DNA of 43,295 nucleotides from an uncultured Roseovarius sp. (lineage in GTDB: Bacteria > Pseudomonadota > Alphaproteobacteria > Rhodobacterales > Rhodobacteraceae), in contig NZ_CAMYMD010000030.1 in the NCBI RefSeq assembly GCF_947259555.1, positions 1 through 43,295 of the forward strand, read 5' to 3'. This document shows positions 23,231 to 32,603 of this stretch, piece by piece. Below the pieces are notes generated by a model. The model ran no database searches. It had not been told where the DNA came from and saw only the letters and a list, made by a program, of their open reading frames with translations. Made by a program: the position numbers and the translations under genes. Position 1 is the first letter of the stretch. Each line of letters opens with the position of its first letter.

Positions 23231-26200
23231 TCAGATTTCCTCGACCATCACCACGCCACTCAGGCTCTTGATCGCGCCCTTGATCTGGGGGGTAACGGGG
23301 TATTCCACGCCGCTATCCACCTCGATCTCGCCGGGAAGGCCCTGACCCATCAGGCAGAAATGAATCGGGCCGGGCTGAGCGCCCTTTGCCGATCTAGCCG
23401 CATTCTGGAGCACCGTCGCGATGGAGCCGATGGCCCCGGGCTGATCCACGAAGATGCGCAGGCCGACCGCAGCCGCGCCCGCAACCATCCCGTCAATCGG
23501 TTGGACGCCCCGGCACAGCAGTTTCAACTGATCGCTCTCCATCGTGGCCTCGGCGGTGATCACCACTTGTGCACCGGTCTCCAGAAAATCGCGTGATTTC
23601 TCAAGCACATCGGAAAAGATCGTGACCTCGTAGCCGCCGGTGGTGTCGGAAAGTTGCGCAAAGGCAAAGCGATTGCCGCGCGCCGATTTACGCTCCTGCC
23701 GCCCGGCGACGACGCCCGCCATCGTGGCCAGAAACGGCCCCTGTTCGGCGCGGGCGGTCACTTCGTCCAGTGTCTTGACCTCCTGCCGCTTGAGCACGGT
23801 CATGTAGTCATCGAGCGGATGACCGGAGAGGTAAAAGCCCACGGCCTTGAATTCCTCGGTCAGGCGTTCGGCGGGCAGCCAGTCCTCGACCGGCACGAGG
23901 CGCGGCTCGGGCAAGTCGTCACCCGCTTCACCAAAAAGCGAGACTTGACTGGAATTCTTCTGTTCCTGGATGGCGGCGGAATAATTCATCAGGGCCTCGA
24001 TGCTCTCGAACACCCGGCGGCGGTTGCGGTCGAGCGCGTCAAATGCCCCGGCGCGTGCCAGCATTTCCAAGGGGCGTTTGCCGACCCGCTTGAGATCAAC
24101 GCGCTGTGCCACGTCGTAGAGCGTAACAAACGGCCGGTCGCCGCGCCCCTTGGTGATCAGCTTCATCGCTTCGACACCGACGTTCTTGAGCGCACCGAGC
24201 GCGTAGTGCAGCGTGCCTTGGCGGACCACGAACGTGGCCTCAGAGCGGTTCACGCAGGGCCCGGCCCAGTCAAGCGCCAGCCCTTTTTTGACCTCTTGGA
24301 AATAGACCGCCAGCTTGTCGGTGAGGTGAATATCGCAATTCATCACACCGGCCATGAATTCCACCGGGTGATTGGCCTTCAGCCATGCGGTCTGATAGCT
24401 GACCACCGCATAGGCGGCGGCGTGGGATTTGTTGAAGCCGTAATTGGCGAACTTGTCCAGAAGGTTCCACACCTCCAGCGCCTTGGCGTCGTCGACGCCG
24501 TTTGCCTTGGCCCCGGCGATGAATTTCGGGCGCTCGGCGTCCATCGCCTCCTGGATCTTCTTGCCCATGGCGCGGCGCAGCAGGTCGGCACCGCCCAAGG
24601 AATAGCCCGCCATCTCCTGCGCGATCTGCATCACCTGTTCCTGATAGACGATGATGCCCTGCGTCTCGTCGAGGATATGATCGACCGACGCGTGCAGGTC
24701 GTCGCGTTCGCTCAGCCCGTTCTTGACCTCGCAATATTTCGGGATGTTCTCCATCGGGCCGGGCCGGTAGAGCGCGACGAGGGCCACGATATCCTCGATG
24801 CAGGTGGGTTTCATCCGCTTGAGCGCGTCCATCATGCCCGAGCTTTCCACCTGGAACACGGCGACGGTGCGCGCTCGGGCGTAAAGCTCGTAGGTCTTTT
24901 CGTCGTCGAGCGGGATTTGCCCGATGTCGTTCTCGGCCCCCGGGAACGGCTCGTAGATGGTGCTGCCATCGGCGGCGATATGCAGGTCGCGCCCCTCGTT
25001 GTGGATCTGTTGAATCGCGTTCTGGATCACGGTCAGAGTTTTCAGGCCCAGAAAGTCGAACTTCACGAGCCCCGCCTGTTCGACCCATTTCATGTTGAAC
25101 TGCGTGGCGGGCATGTCAGAGCGTGGGTCTTGGTAAAGCGGCACCAGCTCATCCAGTGGCCGGTCACCGATCACCACCCCCGCGGCATGGGTCGAGGCGT
25201 TGCGCAACAGCCCTTCGACCTTCATGCCGTAATTCAGCAGCCGGTCTACCACCTCCTCGGATTTCGCGGCCTCGCGCAGCCGCTCTTCCTGCGTCAGCGC
25301 CTGTGAGATGCTGACCGGTTTGACGCCCTCGACCGGGATCATCTTGGACAGGCGATCCACCTGCCCATAGGGCATTTGCAGCACCCGGCCGATATCGCGT
25401 ACCGCGGCCTTGGAGAGCAGGGCACCGAAGGTGATGATCTGCCCGACCCGGTCGCGGCCGTATTTCTCCTGCACATACTGGATCACCTCCTCGCGGCGAT
25501 CCATGCAGAAGTCGATATCGAAGTCGGGCATCGACACCCGCTCGGGGTTGAGAAACCGCTCGAATAGCAGCGAGTAGCGCAGCGGGTCGAGATCGGTGAT
25601 GGTGAGCGCATAGGCCACGAGGCTACCGGCCCCTGACCCACGCCCCGGCCCCACCGGGATATCCTGCTCCTTGGCCCATTTGATGAAATCGGCGACGATC
25701 AGGAAATAGCCGGGAAAGCCCATCCCCTCGATGATGCCCAGCTCGAAATCGAGCCGTTTTTCATAGTCCTCGACCGGGGCGGCGTGGGGGATGACGGCAA
25801 GCCGCGCCTCAAGCCCGGCGCGTGCCTGACGGCGCAATTCGTCGACCTCGTCATCGGCAAAACGCGGCAGGATCGGGTCGCGCCGGTAGCAGCCGAAGGC
25901 ACAGCGCTTGGCGATCTCGACAGTGTTTTCCAGCGCCTCGGGCAGATCGGCGAAGAGCGCGACCATCTCTTCCTGCGATTTGAAGTAATGCTGCGGCGTC
26001 AGGCGGCGGCGCGGCTCGCTCTGATCGACATAGGCCCCGTCGGCCACGCAGAGGAGCGCATCATGCGCCTCGTACATGTCGGATTTGGGGAAATAGACAT
26101 CGTTGGTGGCCACCAGCGGCAGGTCCATCGCATAGGCCATCTCGACAAAGCCGCGCTCGGTCAGCCGCTCGGATTCGGGTGCGCCGCTGTCGCCTGGATG

Positions 26201-26731
26201 ACGCTGCAACTCGACATAGAGCCGGTCGCCGAACGCCTTTGCCAGCCGCCCCATCAACGCCTCGGCTGCCGGGCGCTGTCCGCCCTGCAAGAGCCGCCCC
26301 ACCGGCCCGTCGGGCCCGCCGGTCAGGCAGATTACACCTTCGGCGTGGGCGGCCAGCTCCTCGACCGTGACATGCGCCAATTGCCCGTCGCCCCGCAGGT
26401 AGAGGCAGGAATTGAGCTTCATCAGGTTTTCGTAGCCACGCTCGTTCTGCGCCAGCAGGACCACCGGCGCGGGCGGCTTGATCCGCTCTCCGGGGCTTGT
26501 GGCGACATATTCGAGATCCACCTGACAGCCCATGATCGGCTGCACGCCCGCCGCCTGCGCCGAGACGGAAAACTCAAGCGCGGCGAACATGTTGCCCGAG
26601 TCGGTGACGGCCACGGCGGGCATGCCCGCCGCCTCGCACAGACCTGGCAGCTTCTTGAGCCGCACCGCCCCTTCGAGCAGGGAATATTCGGTGTGGACAC
26701 GCAGGTGAATGAATCGGGGATTGGCGCTCAT
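23231..26731 (-). CDS. dnaE: DNA polymerase III alpha subunit
   Basis: This is the replicative polymerase of the holoenzyme. The 1166-residue product starts with a PHP domain (FIHLRVHTEYSLLEGA, about residues 8-20 and following). The catalytic palm has the two-aspartate motif SMPDFDIDFCMDRR at about residue 404, preceded by PVGPGRGSGAGSLVAY, with the third region near DVKFDFLGLKTLTVI-like sequence (FDFLGLKTLTVI) and YEQVMQIA-like YQEQVMQIAQEMAGY. A C-terminal OB fold is seen around FAFAQLSDTTGGYEVTIFSD. The ATG at 26729-26731 fits the family start. It is single-gene, with an intergenic region before the ABC importer in the other direction. Confidence 0.97.
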   Translation of the reverse strand: MSANPRFIHLRVHTEYSLLEGAVRLKKLPGLCEAAGMPAVAVTDSGNMFAALEFSVSAQAAGVQPIMGCQVDLEYVATSPGERIKPPAPVVLLAQNERGYENLMKLNSCLYLRGDGQLAHVTVEELAAHAEGVICLTGGPDGPVGRLLQGGQRPAAEALMGRLAKAFGDRLYVELQRHPGDSGAPESERLTERGFVEMAYAMDLPLVATNDVYFPKSDMYEAHDALLCVADGAYVDQSEPRRRLTPQHYFKSQEEMVALFADLPEALENTVEIAKRCAFGCYRRDPILPRFADDEVDELRRQARAGLEARLAVIPHAAPVEDYEKRLDFELGIIEGMGFPGYFLIVADFIKWAKEQDIPVGPGRGSGAGSLVAYALTITDLDPLRYSLLFERFLNPERVSMPDFDIDFCMDRREEVIQYVQEKYGRDRVGQIITFGALLSKAAVRDIGRVLQMPYGQVDRLSKMIPVEGVKPVSISQALTQEERLREAAKSEEVVDRLLNYGMKVEGLLRNASTHAAGVVIGDRPLDELVPLYQDPRSDMPATQFNMKWVEQAGLVKFDFLGLKTLTVIQNAIQQIHNEGRDLHIAADGSTIYEPFPGAENDIGQIPLDDEKTYELYARARTVAVFQVESSGMMDALKRMKPTCIEDIVALVALYRPGPMENIPKYCEVKNGLSERDDLHASVDHILDETQGIIVYQEQVMQIAQEMAGYSLGGADLLRRAMGKKIQEAMDAERPKFIAGAKANGVDDAKALEVWNLLDKFANYGFNKSHAAAYAVVSYQTAWLKANHPVEFMAGVMNCDIHLTDKLAVYFQEVKKGLALDWAGPCVNRSEATFVVRQGTLHYALGALKNVGVEAMKLITKGRGDRPFVTLYDVAQRVDLKRVGKRPLEMLARAGAFDALDRNRRRVFESIEALMNYSAAIQEQKNSSQVSLFGEAGDDLPEPRLVPVEDWLPAERLTEEFKAVGFYLSGHPLDDYMTVLKRQEVKTLDEVTARAEQGPFLATMAGVVAGRQERKSARGNRFAFAQLSDTTGGYEVTIFSDVLEKSRDFLETGAQVVITAEATMESDQLKLLCRGVQPIDGMVAGAAAVGLRIFVDQPGAIGSIATVLQNAARSAKGAQPGPIHFCLMGQGLPGEIEVDSGVEYPVTPQIKGAIKSLSGVVMVEEI

Positions 26732-26997
26732 GGAACTACCCTAGCTTTGAGGCCGGGAAAGCGAAAGGTGCCGCTTCCATTCCGGGCGGTTTTGGTGCGG
26801 CCTTGTCGGGCGTGAGGCATAGCCGTTTCAGCCATGTGCCTTGGCGAGTGCGGCGTTAGTGCCAAAAACACGCGCAATCTGTGACTGTTGAACCGCTCGG
26901 ATTTCTTATGAAGGCCGCAAGCCATTGCCGTCGGCACCGCCACTGCGCTACTGAAGAGGGTGAAAGCACCTGCCGCCCGCCATCAGGGGACAACCGC
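26732..26997. other. Intergenic leader before the nucleoside importer
   Basis: The 266 bases between dnaE and the divergent ABC transporter contain a small hairpin GGTG-AAAG-CACC (26959-26970) and TGCCGTCGGCA. No matching promoter pair is clear. The region was compared from memory with known purine, guanidine, cobalamin and SAM riboswitch cores and did not fit any. An in-frame extension from 26881 lacks family sequence. Confidence 0.35.
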
Positions 26998-28515
26998 GTG
27001 ACGACGCCGCTGCTCAGTATTTCGGGCCTGACCAAGGCCTATCCCGGTGTTGTCGCCAATGACGCCGTGTCCTTCGATATCATCGAGGGCGAGGTGCATG
27101 CGCTGTTGGGCGAGAACGGCGCGGGCAAATCGACGCTGGTCAAGATGATTTACGGCCTCGTGAAGCCCGATAGCGGCGCGATGACCCTGCATGGCGCGCC
27201 CTACACCCCGCCCGACCCGCATGCGGCGCGCAAGGCGGGCGTGGCGATGGTGTTTCAGCATTTCTCGCTGTTCGAGGCGATGAGCGTGGCCGAGAACGTG
27301 GCCCTCGGCATGGAAGAGCCGCCGCGCCTGCGCGACCTCGCCACCCGGATCAGGGAGGTGTCGGAGACCTATGGCCTGCCGCTCGATCCCGGGCGCATCG
27401 TCGGCGATCTGTCGGCGGGTGAGCGGCAGCGGGTCGAGATCATCCGCTGCCTGTTGCAGGAGCCGCGCCTGTTGATCATGGACGAGCCCACATCGGTGCT
27501 GACCCCGCAGGAGGTGGAGATCCTGTTCCAGACCCTGCGCAAGCTGAGCGCCGAGGGCGTTGCGATCCTCTATATCTCTCACAAGCTGGAAGAGATCCGC
27601 AGCCTGTGCGATCAGGCAACGATCCTGCGGCAGGGGCGTAACGTTGGCACCTGCCTGCCGCGCGAGACCTCGGCGCGCGAAATGGCCGAAATGATGGTTG
27701 GCAGCAGTTTTGCCGCGCCGGAACGCGCGCCTCGGGCGCCGGGGGAGGTGGCGCTTGAAATCACCGGGCTGTCGGTCGCCTCGCCCTCGGCCTTCGGCAC
27801 CGCGCTCAAGGATATTCATCTGAGCGTGCAGGCGGGCGAGATATTGGGCCTTGGGGGTGTGGCGGGCAACGGGCAGGACGAGTTGCTGGCGGCTCTGTCG
27901 GGGGAATTGCCGAGCGACGCAGAGGCGATCCGGCTGCATGGCACGGCCGTAGGCCGGTTTGGTCCGACCGCGCGGCGCGGGCTGGGTCTGCTGGCCGCGC
28001 CCGAGGAACGGCTGGGCCATGCCGCCGCCCCGGATATGAGCCTGACGGAAAATGCCTTTCTGACCGGGGCGCAGCGCGAGAACCTGACCGCGCGCGGCTT
28101 TATCCGTTGGGGGGCGGCGCGGGCGTTTGCGCGTGCCATCATCGAGCGGTTCGATGTGCGCACGCCGGGGCCCGATGTGGCGGCGCGGGCGCTGTCGGGC
28201 GGTAACTTGCAGAAATTCGTGATCGGGCGCGAGGTGCTGCAACGGCCGCGCGTGCTGGTGGTCAATCAGCCGACATGGGGCGTCGATGCCGCCGCCGCCG
28301 CCGCGATCCGGCAGGCGCTGCTCGATCTGGCGGCCAATGGGGCCGCGATCCTCTGCATCAGTCAGGATCTCGACGAGTTGATGGAAATCTCGGACCGGTT
28401 CGGCGCGCTCAACGAGGGGCGGCTGTCGGAGATCCGGCCCGCGCAGGACCTGAATGTGGAAGAAATCGGCCTGATGATGGGCGGCGCGCATGGCATGGAG
28501 GTGGCGCATGTCTGA
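26998..28515 (+). CDS. ABC importer ATPase, nucleoside/BMP type (two ABC domains)
   Basis: This 505-residue protein has two fused ABC domains, as in sugar and nucleoside importers of the RbsA/NupA-like group. The first has Walker A GENGAGKST, signature LSAGERQRVEI and Walker B LLIMDEPTS. The second is degenerate: GVAGNGQDEL in place of Walker A and VLVVNQPTWGVD for Walker B, with LSGGNLQKFVI. One working site is usual in this group. The start is the GTG at 26998 (TTPLLSISGLTKAYPG) after AGGGGACAACCGC; the upstream extension has no family sequence. It is followed by two permease genes and a BMP-family binding protein. Confidence 0.93.
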   Translation: MTTPLLSISGLTKAYPGVVANDAVSFDIIEGEVHALLGENGAGKSTLVKMIYGLVKPDSGAMTLHGAPYTPPDPHAARKAGVAMVFQHFSLFEAMSVAENVALGMEEPPRLRDLATRIREVSETYGLPLDPGRIVGDLSAGERQRVEIIRCLLQEPRLLIMDEPTSVLTPQEVEILFQTLRKLSAEGVAILYISHKLEEIRSLCDQATILRQGRNVGTCLPRETSAREMAEMMVGSSFAAPERAPRAPGEVALEITGLSVASPSAFGTALKDIHLSVQAGEILGLGGVAGNGQDELLAALSGELPSDAEAIRLHGTAVGRFGPTARRGLGLLAAPEERLGHAAAPDMSLTENAFLTGAQRENLTARGFIRWGAARAFARAIIERFDVRTPGPDVAARALSGGNLQKFVIGREVLQRPRVLVVNQPTWGVDAAAAAAIRQALLDLAANGAAILCISQDLDELMEISDRFGALNEGRLSEIRPAQDLNVEEIGLMMGGAHGMEVAHV

Positions 28516-28521
28516 GCCGTC

Positions 28522-28548
28522 GGATTTGAGTATTTTTGCCATAAAGAA
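28522..28548 (+). repeat. Intergenic motif GAGTATTTTTGCC, copy 2
   Basis: The core is at 28528-28540 on the plus strand, preceded by GGATTT and followed by ATAAAGAA. It begins 6 bases after the stop of the ATPase gene and ends 15 bases before the permease ATG. It matches copy 1 at 26 of 27 positions. Confidence 0.75.
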
Positions 28549-28563
28549 CCCCCGGGGCGCTCC

Positions 28564-29646
28564 ATGTTGAAGCTGGAAAAGCGCCCGCAGCCCTCGCGCC
28601 TCTGGACATGGGTGACGCCCCTTCTGGCGGTGGTGATCACCATGCTGGCGGGGGGTGCGCTCTTTGCCGCGCTCGGCAAGGACCCGGTCGAGGCGATCGC
28701 CACGATCTTCTGGCAGCCGCTATTCGGTGAGTTCGCGTTTTATTACCGCCCGCAGCTTTTGATCAAGGGCGCGCCGCTGATCCTGATTGCCATCGGCCTC
28801 AGCCTCGGGTTTCGGGCGGGGATCTGGAATATCGGGGCCGAGGGGCAGTATATTGTCGGTGCGCTCACGGGCGCGGGGGTGGGGCTTGCGTTTTACCCCA
28901 CTGAAAGCGTTCTGATCTTTCCGCTGATGGTGCTGGCCGGGGCGCTTGGCGGTTGGGGATGGGCGATGATCCCGGCGGTGTTGAAGCTGCGCTTTGGCAC
29001 CAATGAAATTCTGGTGTCGTTGATGCTGGTCTATGTGGCAGAGCAGTTGCTCGCGGCGATGGCGCTCGGGCCGATGAAGAACCCCGAGGGCATGGGGTTT
29101 CCCGGCTCGCGCAACCTGCGGCAATACGAGAGCGCGCATAATGCCGAACTGATCACAGGCACCGGCATGCATTGGGGCGTTGTGGCGGCGTTCATCGCGG
29201 TGATCTTTGCCTATGTGCTGCTGACGCGGCATAGCCTTGGCTATCACATTCGTCTGACCGGGCAGGCCCCGCGCGCCGCACGGTTCGCCGGGGTGCGCCC
29301 GGCGCGGCTGGTGCTGGTGTGCCTTGGCACCGCCGGGGCACTGGCGGGGCTGGCGGGGATGTTCGAGGTGTCCGGCCCGGCTGGGCAGGTGAGCATTGAT
29401 TTCAACGTGGGCTATGGGTTCACCGCGATCATCGTGGCCTTTCTCGGGCGCTTGCATCCCCTGGGCATTTTGCTGGCGGGGCTTTTGATGGCGCTGACCT
29501 ATATCGGCGGTGAGATCGCGCAATCCAACATGGGGCTGCCCGCCGCCGCGATTCAGCTCTTTCAGGGCATGCTGCTGTTTTTCCTGCTGGCGGTGGATGT
29601 GCTGACGAACTACCGCATCCGACTGGCTAGGCGGGAGGTGGCGTGA
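28564..29646 (+). CDS. ABC importer permease (nucleoside/BMP type), first subunit
   Basis: This 360-residue inner-membrane protein has about eight to nine hydrophobic segments and the conserved permease segment FRAGIWNIGAEGQYIVGAL, typical of YufP/NupP-like and branched-chain-type permeases. A second hallmark is LRFGTNEILVSLMLVYVAE, and the coupling helix is near GQAPRAARFAGV. The ATG at 28564 starts a charged cytoplasmic lead before the first helix. It lies 48 bases after the ATPase gene, with motif copy 2 between, and its stop overlaps the start of the second permease. Confidence 0.9.
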   Translation: MLKLEKRPQPSRLWTWVTPLLAVVITMLAGGALFAALGKDPVEAIATIFWQPLFGEFAFYYRPQLLIKGAPLILIAIGLSLGFRAGIWNIGAEGQYIVGALTGAGVGLAFYPTESVLIFPLMVLAGALGGWGWAMIPAVLKLRFGTNEILVSLMLVYVAEQLLAAMALGPMKNPEGMGFPGSRNLRQYESAHNAELITGTGMHWGVVAAFIAVIFAYVLLTRHSLGYHIRLTGQAPRAARFAGVRPARLVLVCLGTAGALAGLAGMFEVSGPAGQVSIDFNVGYGFTAIIVAFLGRLHPLGILLAGLLMALTYIGGEIAQSNMGLPAAAIQLFQGMLLFFLLAVDVLTNYRIRLARREVA

Positions 29647-30566
29647 TGGATATGGGATCAATCAGCCCCGAACTGCTGCTCGCCTCGCTGATGGTCGCGG
29701 CGACGCCGATCCTGCTGGCCGCCCTGGGCGAATTGGTGGTGGAGCGCGCGGGCGTGCTCAATCTCGGGGTCGAGGGGATGATGATCACCGGGGCGATCTG
29801 CGGCTTTGCGGTGGCGGTCAATTCCGGCTCGCCTGCCTTCGGCTTTGTCGCGGCGGCGGGGGGCGGCGCGGTGCTGGCGCTCTTGTTCGCGGCTCTCACG
29901 CAAGTGGCGCTCGCCAATCAGGTGGCGAGCGGTCTGGCACTGACGCTCTTTGGCCTCGGCCTGTCGTCGCTGCTGGGGCAGGGCTATGTGGGGATCAAGC
30001 CGCCGCCCGTGGCCAGGCTTGATATCCCCCTGCTTGGCGATATTCCGTTCCTGGGCCGGGTGCTCTTTTCGCATGATCTGATGGTGTATTTCGGCCTCGC
30101 GCTGGTGGGGCTGATCTGGTGGATGCTCAAGTACAGCCGCGCCGGGCTGATCCTGCGCGCGGTGGGCGAGAACCATGATGCGGCCCATGCGCTTGGCTAC
30201 AAGGTGGTGCGCATTAGGGTTGCGGCGATCCTTTTCGGCGGGGCCTGCGCCGGGTTGGGCGGAGCCTATATCAGCCTTATTCGCGTGCCCCAATGGACCG
30301 AAGGCATGACGGCGGGTGCCGGGTGGATCGCGCTCGCGCTCGTGGTCTTTGCCTCGTGGAAGGCGGGCCGGGTTCTGCTCGGGGCGTGGCTCTTTGGTGG
30401 GGTCACGGTGTTGCAGCTCAACCTGCAAGCGGCGGGCTTTGCCATCCCGGTCGAATATCTTTCCATGTCGCCCTACTTGATCACCATCCTCGTGCTGGTC
30501 ATCATGGCAGGCGACAAATCCCGCGCGCCCGCCTCATTGGGCCGCATCTTTCACGCCTCGCAATAA
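29646..30566 (+). CDS. ABC importer permease, second subunit
   Basis: This 306-residue inner-membrane permease has the matching hallmark LGELVVERAGVLNLGVEGMM and the coupling-helix region VGENHDAAHALGYKVVRIR. It has about eight hydrophobic segments. The ATG at 29646 overlaps the stop of the previous gene (TGATG) and follows GGGAGGTGGCG; the preceding GTG is a less likely start. With the first permease it forms the membrane channel of the importer. The binding-protein gene starts 21 bases on. Confidence 0.91.
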   Translation: MDMGSISPELLLASLMVAATPILLAALGELVVERAGVLNLGVEGMMITGAICGFAVAVNSGSPAFGFVAAAGGGAVLALLFAALTQVALANQVASGLALTLFGLGLSSLLGQGYVGIKPPPVARLDIPLLGDIPFLGRVLFSHDLMVYFGLALVGLIWWMLKYSRAGLILRAVGENHDAAHALGYKVVRIRVAAILFGGACAGLGGAYISLIRVPQWTEGMTAGAGWIALALVVFASWKAGRVLLGAWLFGGVTVLQLNLQAAGFAIPVEYLSMSPYLITILVLVIMAGDKSRAPASLGRIFHASQ

Positions 30567-30587
30567 GACCATGACAGGGAGACACGC

Positions 30588-31661
30588 ATGAAACTCACGC
30601 ATCTTTTGACCTCGGCCGCGCTCGCGCTTGGCCTTGCGACCGGGGCCGTGGCGCAGGACACGACCAAGGTCGGCTTTATCTATGTCGGCCCGATCGGCGA
30701 TGGTGGCTGGACTTATGAGCATGACAAGGGACGCCTGGCCATCGAGGAACACTTTGGCGATCAGGTCGAGACCGTCTATCAGGAAAGCGTGCCCGAGGGC
30801 GCCGATGCCGAACGTGCGATCACGCAGATGGCGTTGCAGGGTGCGGACCTGATCTTTACAACCTCCTTTGGCTTCATGGAGCCGACGGTGGCTGTGGCCG
30901 AGAAGTTCCCGAATGTGAAATTCGAGCATGCCACCGGCTACAAGACCCTGCCCAATCTCTCGACCTATTCGGCGCGGTTCTACGAGGGGCGCGCGGTGCA
31001 GGGGCATATCGCGGGCAAGATGACCAAGTCGAACATCGTCGGCTATATCGCCTCGTTCCCGATCCCCGAGGTCATTCGCGGCATCAACGCCGCCTATCTT
31101 CATGCCAAGAAGGTCAACCCCGAGATCGAGTTCAAGATCATCTGGGCCTATACGTGGTTCGATCCGGCGAAGGAGGCGGATGCCGCGACTGCGCTGATCG
31201 AGCAGGGCGCGGACGTGATCCTGCAACATACCGATTCGACCGCGCCGCAGGCGGCGGCGGAAAAGGCCGGCGATGTCATCACCTTCGGGCAAGCCTCGGA
31301 CATGGCGGAATACAAGCCACTGCCGCGGGTCAGTTCGATCATCGACAACTGGGCACCCTATTACATCGCGCGCACGCAGGCGGTGATGGATGGCACATGG
31401 GAGAGCCAGCAGGTCTGGCAGGGCATCGACAAGGGCATGGTCAAGATCGGCGAGATCACCGATGCGGTGCCTGCGGACGTGCGGGACGAGGCGCTCGCGC
31501 TCAAGCAGGCGATGGCGGAGGGCGAGTATCACCCGTTCACCGGCCCGATCAACCGTCAGGACGGCAGCGCATGGCTGGCCGAGGGCGAGGTCGCGGATGA
31601 CGGCACGCTTCTGGGGATGGATTTCTACGTGGAAGGGATCAGCGGGCAAATCCCGAACTGA
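30588..31661 (+). CDS. BMP-family periplasmic nucleoside-binding protein
   Basis: This 357-residue protein is the substrate-binding component. A signal peptide (cleaved near AVA-QDTT, residue 22) precedes TKVGFIYVGPIGDGGWTYEHDKGR, the start of a BMP/Med-family (PnrA-like) domain; there is no lipobox cysteine. Other family parts are GADLIFTTSFGFMEPTVAVAEKFPNVKFEHATG and ADVILQHTDSTAPQ. Relatives bind purine or other nucleosides; the ligand here is not proven. The ATG follows AGGGAGACACGC. A terminator follows, so the unit is ATPase-permease-permease-binding protein. Confidence 0.93.
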   Translation: MKLTHLLTSAALALGLATGAVAQDTTKVGFIYVGPIGDGGWTYEHDKGRLAIEEHFGDQVETVYQESVPEGADAERAITQMALQGADLIFTTSFGFMEPTVAVAEKFPNVKFEHATGYKTLPNLSTYSARFYEGRAVQGHIAGKMTKSNIVGYIASFPIPEVIRGINAAYLHAKKVNPEIEFKIIWAYTWFDPAKEADAATALIEQGADVILQHTDSTAPQAAAEKAGDVITFGQASDMAEYKPLPRVSSIIDNWAPYYIARTQAVMDGTWESQQVWQGIDKGMVKIGEITDAVPADVRDEALALKQAMAEGEYHPFTGPINRQDGSAWLAEGEVADDGTLLGMDFYVEGISGQIPN

Positions 31662-31684
31662 ACCCGCTGGTCTTGTGAAGCGTT

Positions 31685-31715
31685 GGCCGTGCCGGGTTCG
31701 GCGCGGCCTTTCTTT
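31685..31715 (+). terminator. Terminator of the nucleoside importer operon
   Basis: GGCCGTGCC (31685-31693) pairs over nine positions (one G-T) with GGCGCGGCC (31700-31708), loop GGGTTC, followed by TTTCTTT. Confidence 0.9.
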
Positions 31716-31961
31716 GTCAGGTGACGATGGTTGTGATGCGATCAAGCAGGCGATCGGCACAACGAATTATTCGGAGCGGACCTCGGATGCTTGGCATCGG
31801 CGCGGAATCGAGGCCATAGGCCGCCGCGCCATCGCATGTTCGCCCCCCGGGCAGGCGATTTTTCCAAGTTAGCGCGCCGATCAGGGATTTGCGGGACAGC
31901 AGACATAAAGCGCATTGAAACACAGCCGGATCGCCTGCCCGCGGACATGCGAGGGCGCGGC
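31716..31961. other. Gap between importer terminator and pmtA, no gene recognised
   Basis: This 246-base stretch separates two convergent units. Small frames exist on both strands (for example 31717-31965 minus) but none has a ribosome-binding site or a recognised family. Confidence 0.4.
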
Positions 31962-32582
31962 TCAATTCACCCGCTTTTCCAGCACCAGAAAGGTCATCAT
32001 CCCCATCGGCGGCAGGTCGCGGCGGGTGACCATGTGCAGGCGCGGGTCTTGCAGGACGGTGTCGATCTCGAAATCCGAATGCCAGCCCAAGACCCGCTCC
32101 AGCGGCGCGGCGGCGCGGGCGAGACCGGCCCAGACCCCGCGTTCGTGCCGAAAATGGTTGGTGATCACCACCTGCCCGCCGGGGCGCAGCACGCGGGCGA
32201 TTTCGGTCATCACCTGTTCGGGTTCGGGCACCACCGAAAGGACGTGCATCGCCGCGACCGTGTCAAAACTGGCATCGGGGAAATCGAGGTCGCGCGCATC
32301 CATCTGGTGCAGCGCCTCGACATGGGTGAGGCCGCGCTGCGCGACCCGTCTTCGTGCCTTGCGCAGCATGTCCTCGCTGTAGTCGAAGCCTGTGACCTGA
32401 AGGCTGGGATCGTAGGTGTCGAGCGACAGCCCGGTGCCGACGCCCACCTCGAGCACGCGCCCGCCGCGCGTGTTGATATGGCGCACCGCCTCGCGCCGCC
32501 CGGCATGGGTGATCCGGCCAAAGGTCGCGTCATAGACAGGCGCCCATCGGGCGTAGGAGTTCTTTACCGCGTCAAGTTCCAT
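31962..32582 (-). CDS. pmtA: Phosphatidylethanolamine N-methyltransferase, PmtA type
   Basis: This 206-residue protein is a soluble class I methyltransferase: motif I is GGRVLEVGVGTGLSLD, then VTGFDYSEDMLRKAR, MDARDLDFPDASFDTV and HVLSVVPEPEQVMTEIARVLRPGG. The N terminus (VKNSYARWAPVYDATFG) resembles the Rhodobacter sphaeroides-type PmtA, which adds three methyl groups to phosphatidylethanolamine to give phosphatidylcholine. Gene order supports this: it follows psd and pssA in the same direction with a 21-base gap, so the three genes would make PS, PE and PC in turn. The ATG is at 32580-32582. A menaquinone/ubiquinone-type methyltransferase is less likely. Confidence 0.8.
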   Translation of the reverse strand: MELDAVKNSYARWAPVYDATFGRITHAGRREAVRHINTRGGRVLEVGVGTGLSLDTYDPSLQVTGFDYSEDMLRKARRRVAQRGLTHVEALHQMDARDLDFPDASFDTVAAMHVLSVVPEPEQVMTEIARVLRPGGQVVITNHFRHERGVWAGLARAAAPLERVLGWHSDFEIDTVLQDPRLHMVTRRDLPPMGMMTFLVLEKRVN

Positions 32583-32603
32583 CGCTCACCTCGTTTTCAC
32601 CTC

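Noticed and set aside
26881..26997. N-terminal extension of the ABC ATPase
   Set aside because: The residues are unlike the family, and a good ribosome-binding site precedes the GTG at 26998.
26920..26997. Cobalamin- or purine-type riboswitch in the importer leader
   Set aside because: GCCACTG and GGTGAAAGCACC recall parts of such elements, but the order and B12 box do not fit.
31717..31965. 82-codon minus-strand frame in the gap after the BMP gene
   Set aside because: No ribosome-binding site or family signature, and the frame overlaps pmtA's stop region.
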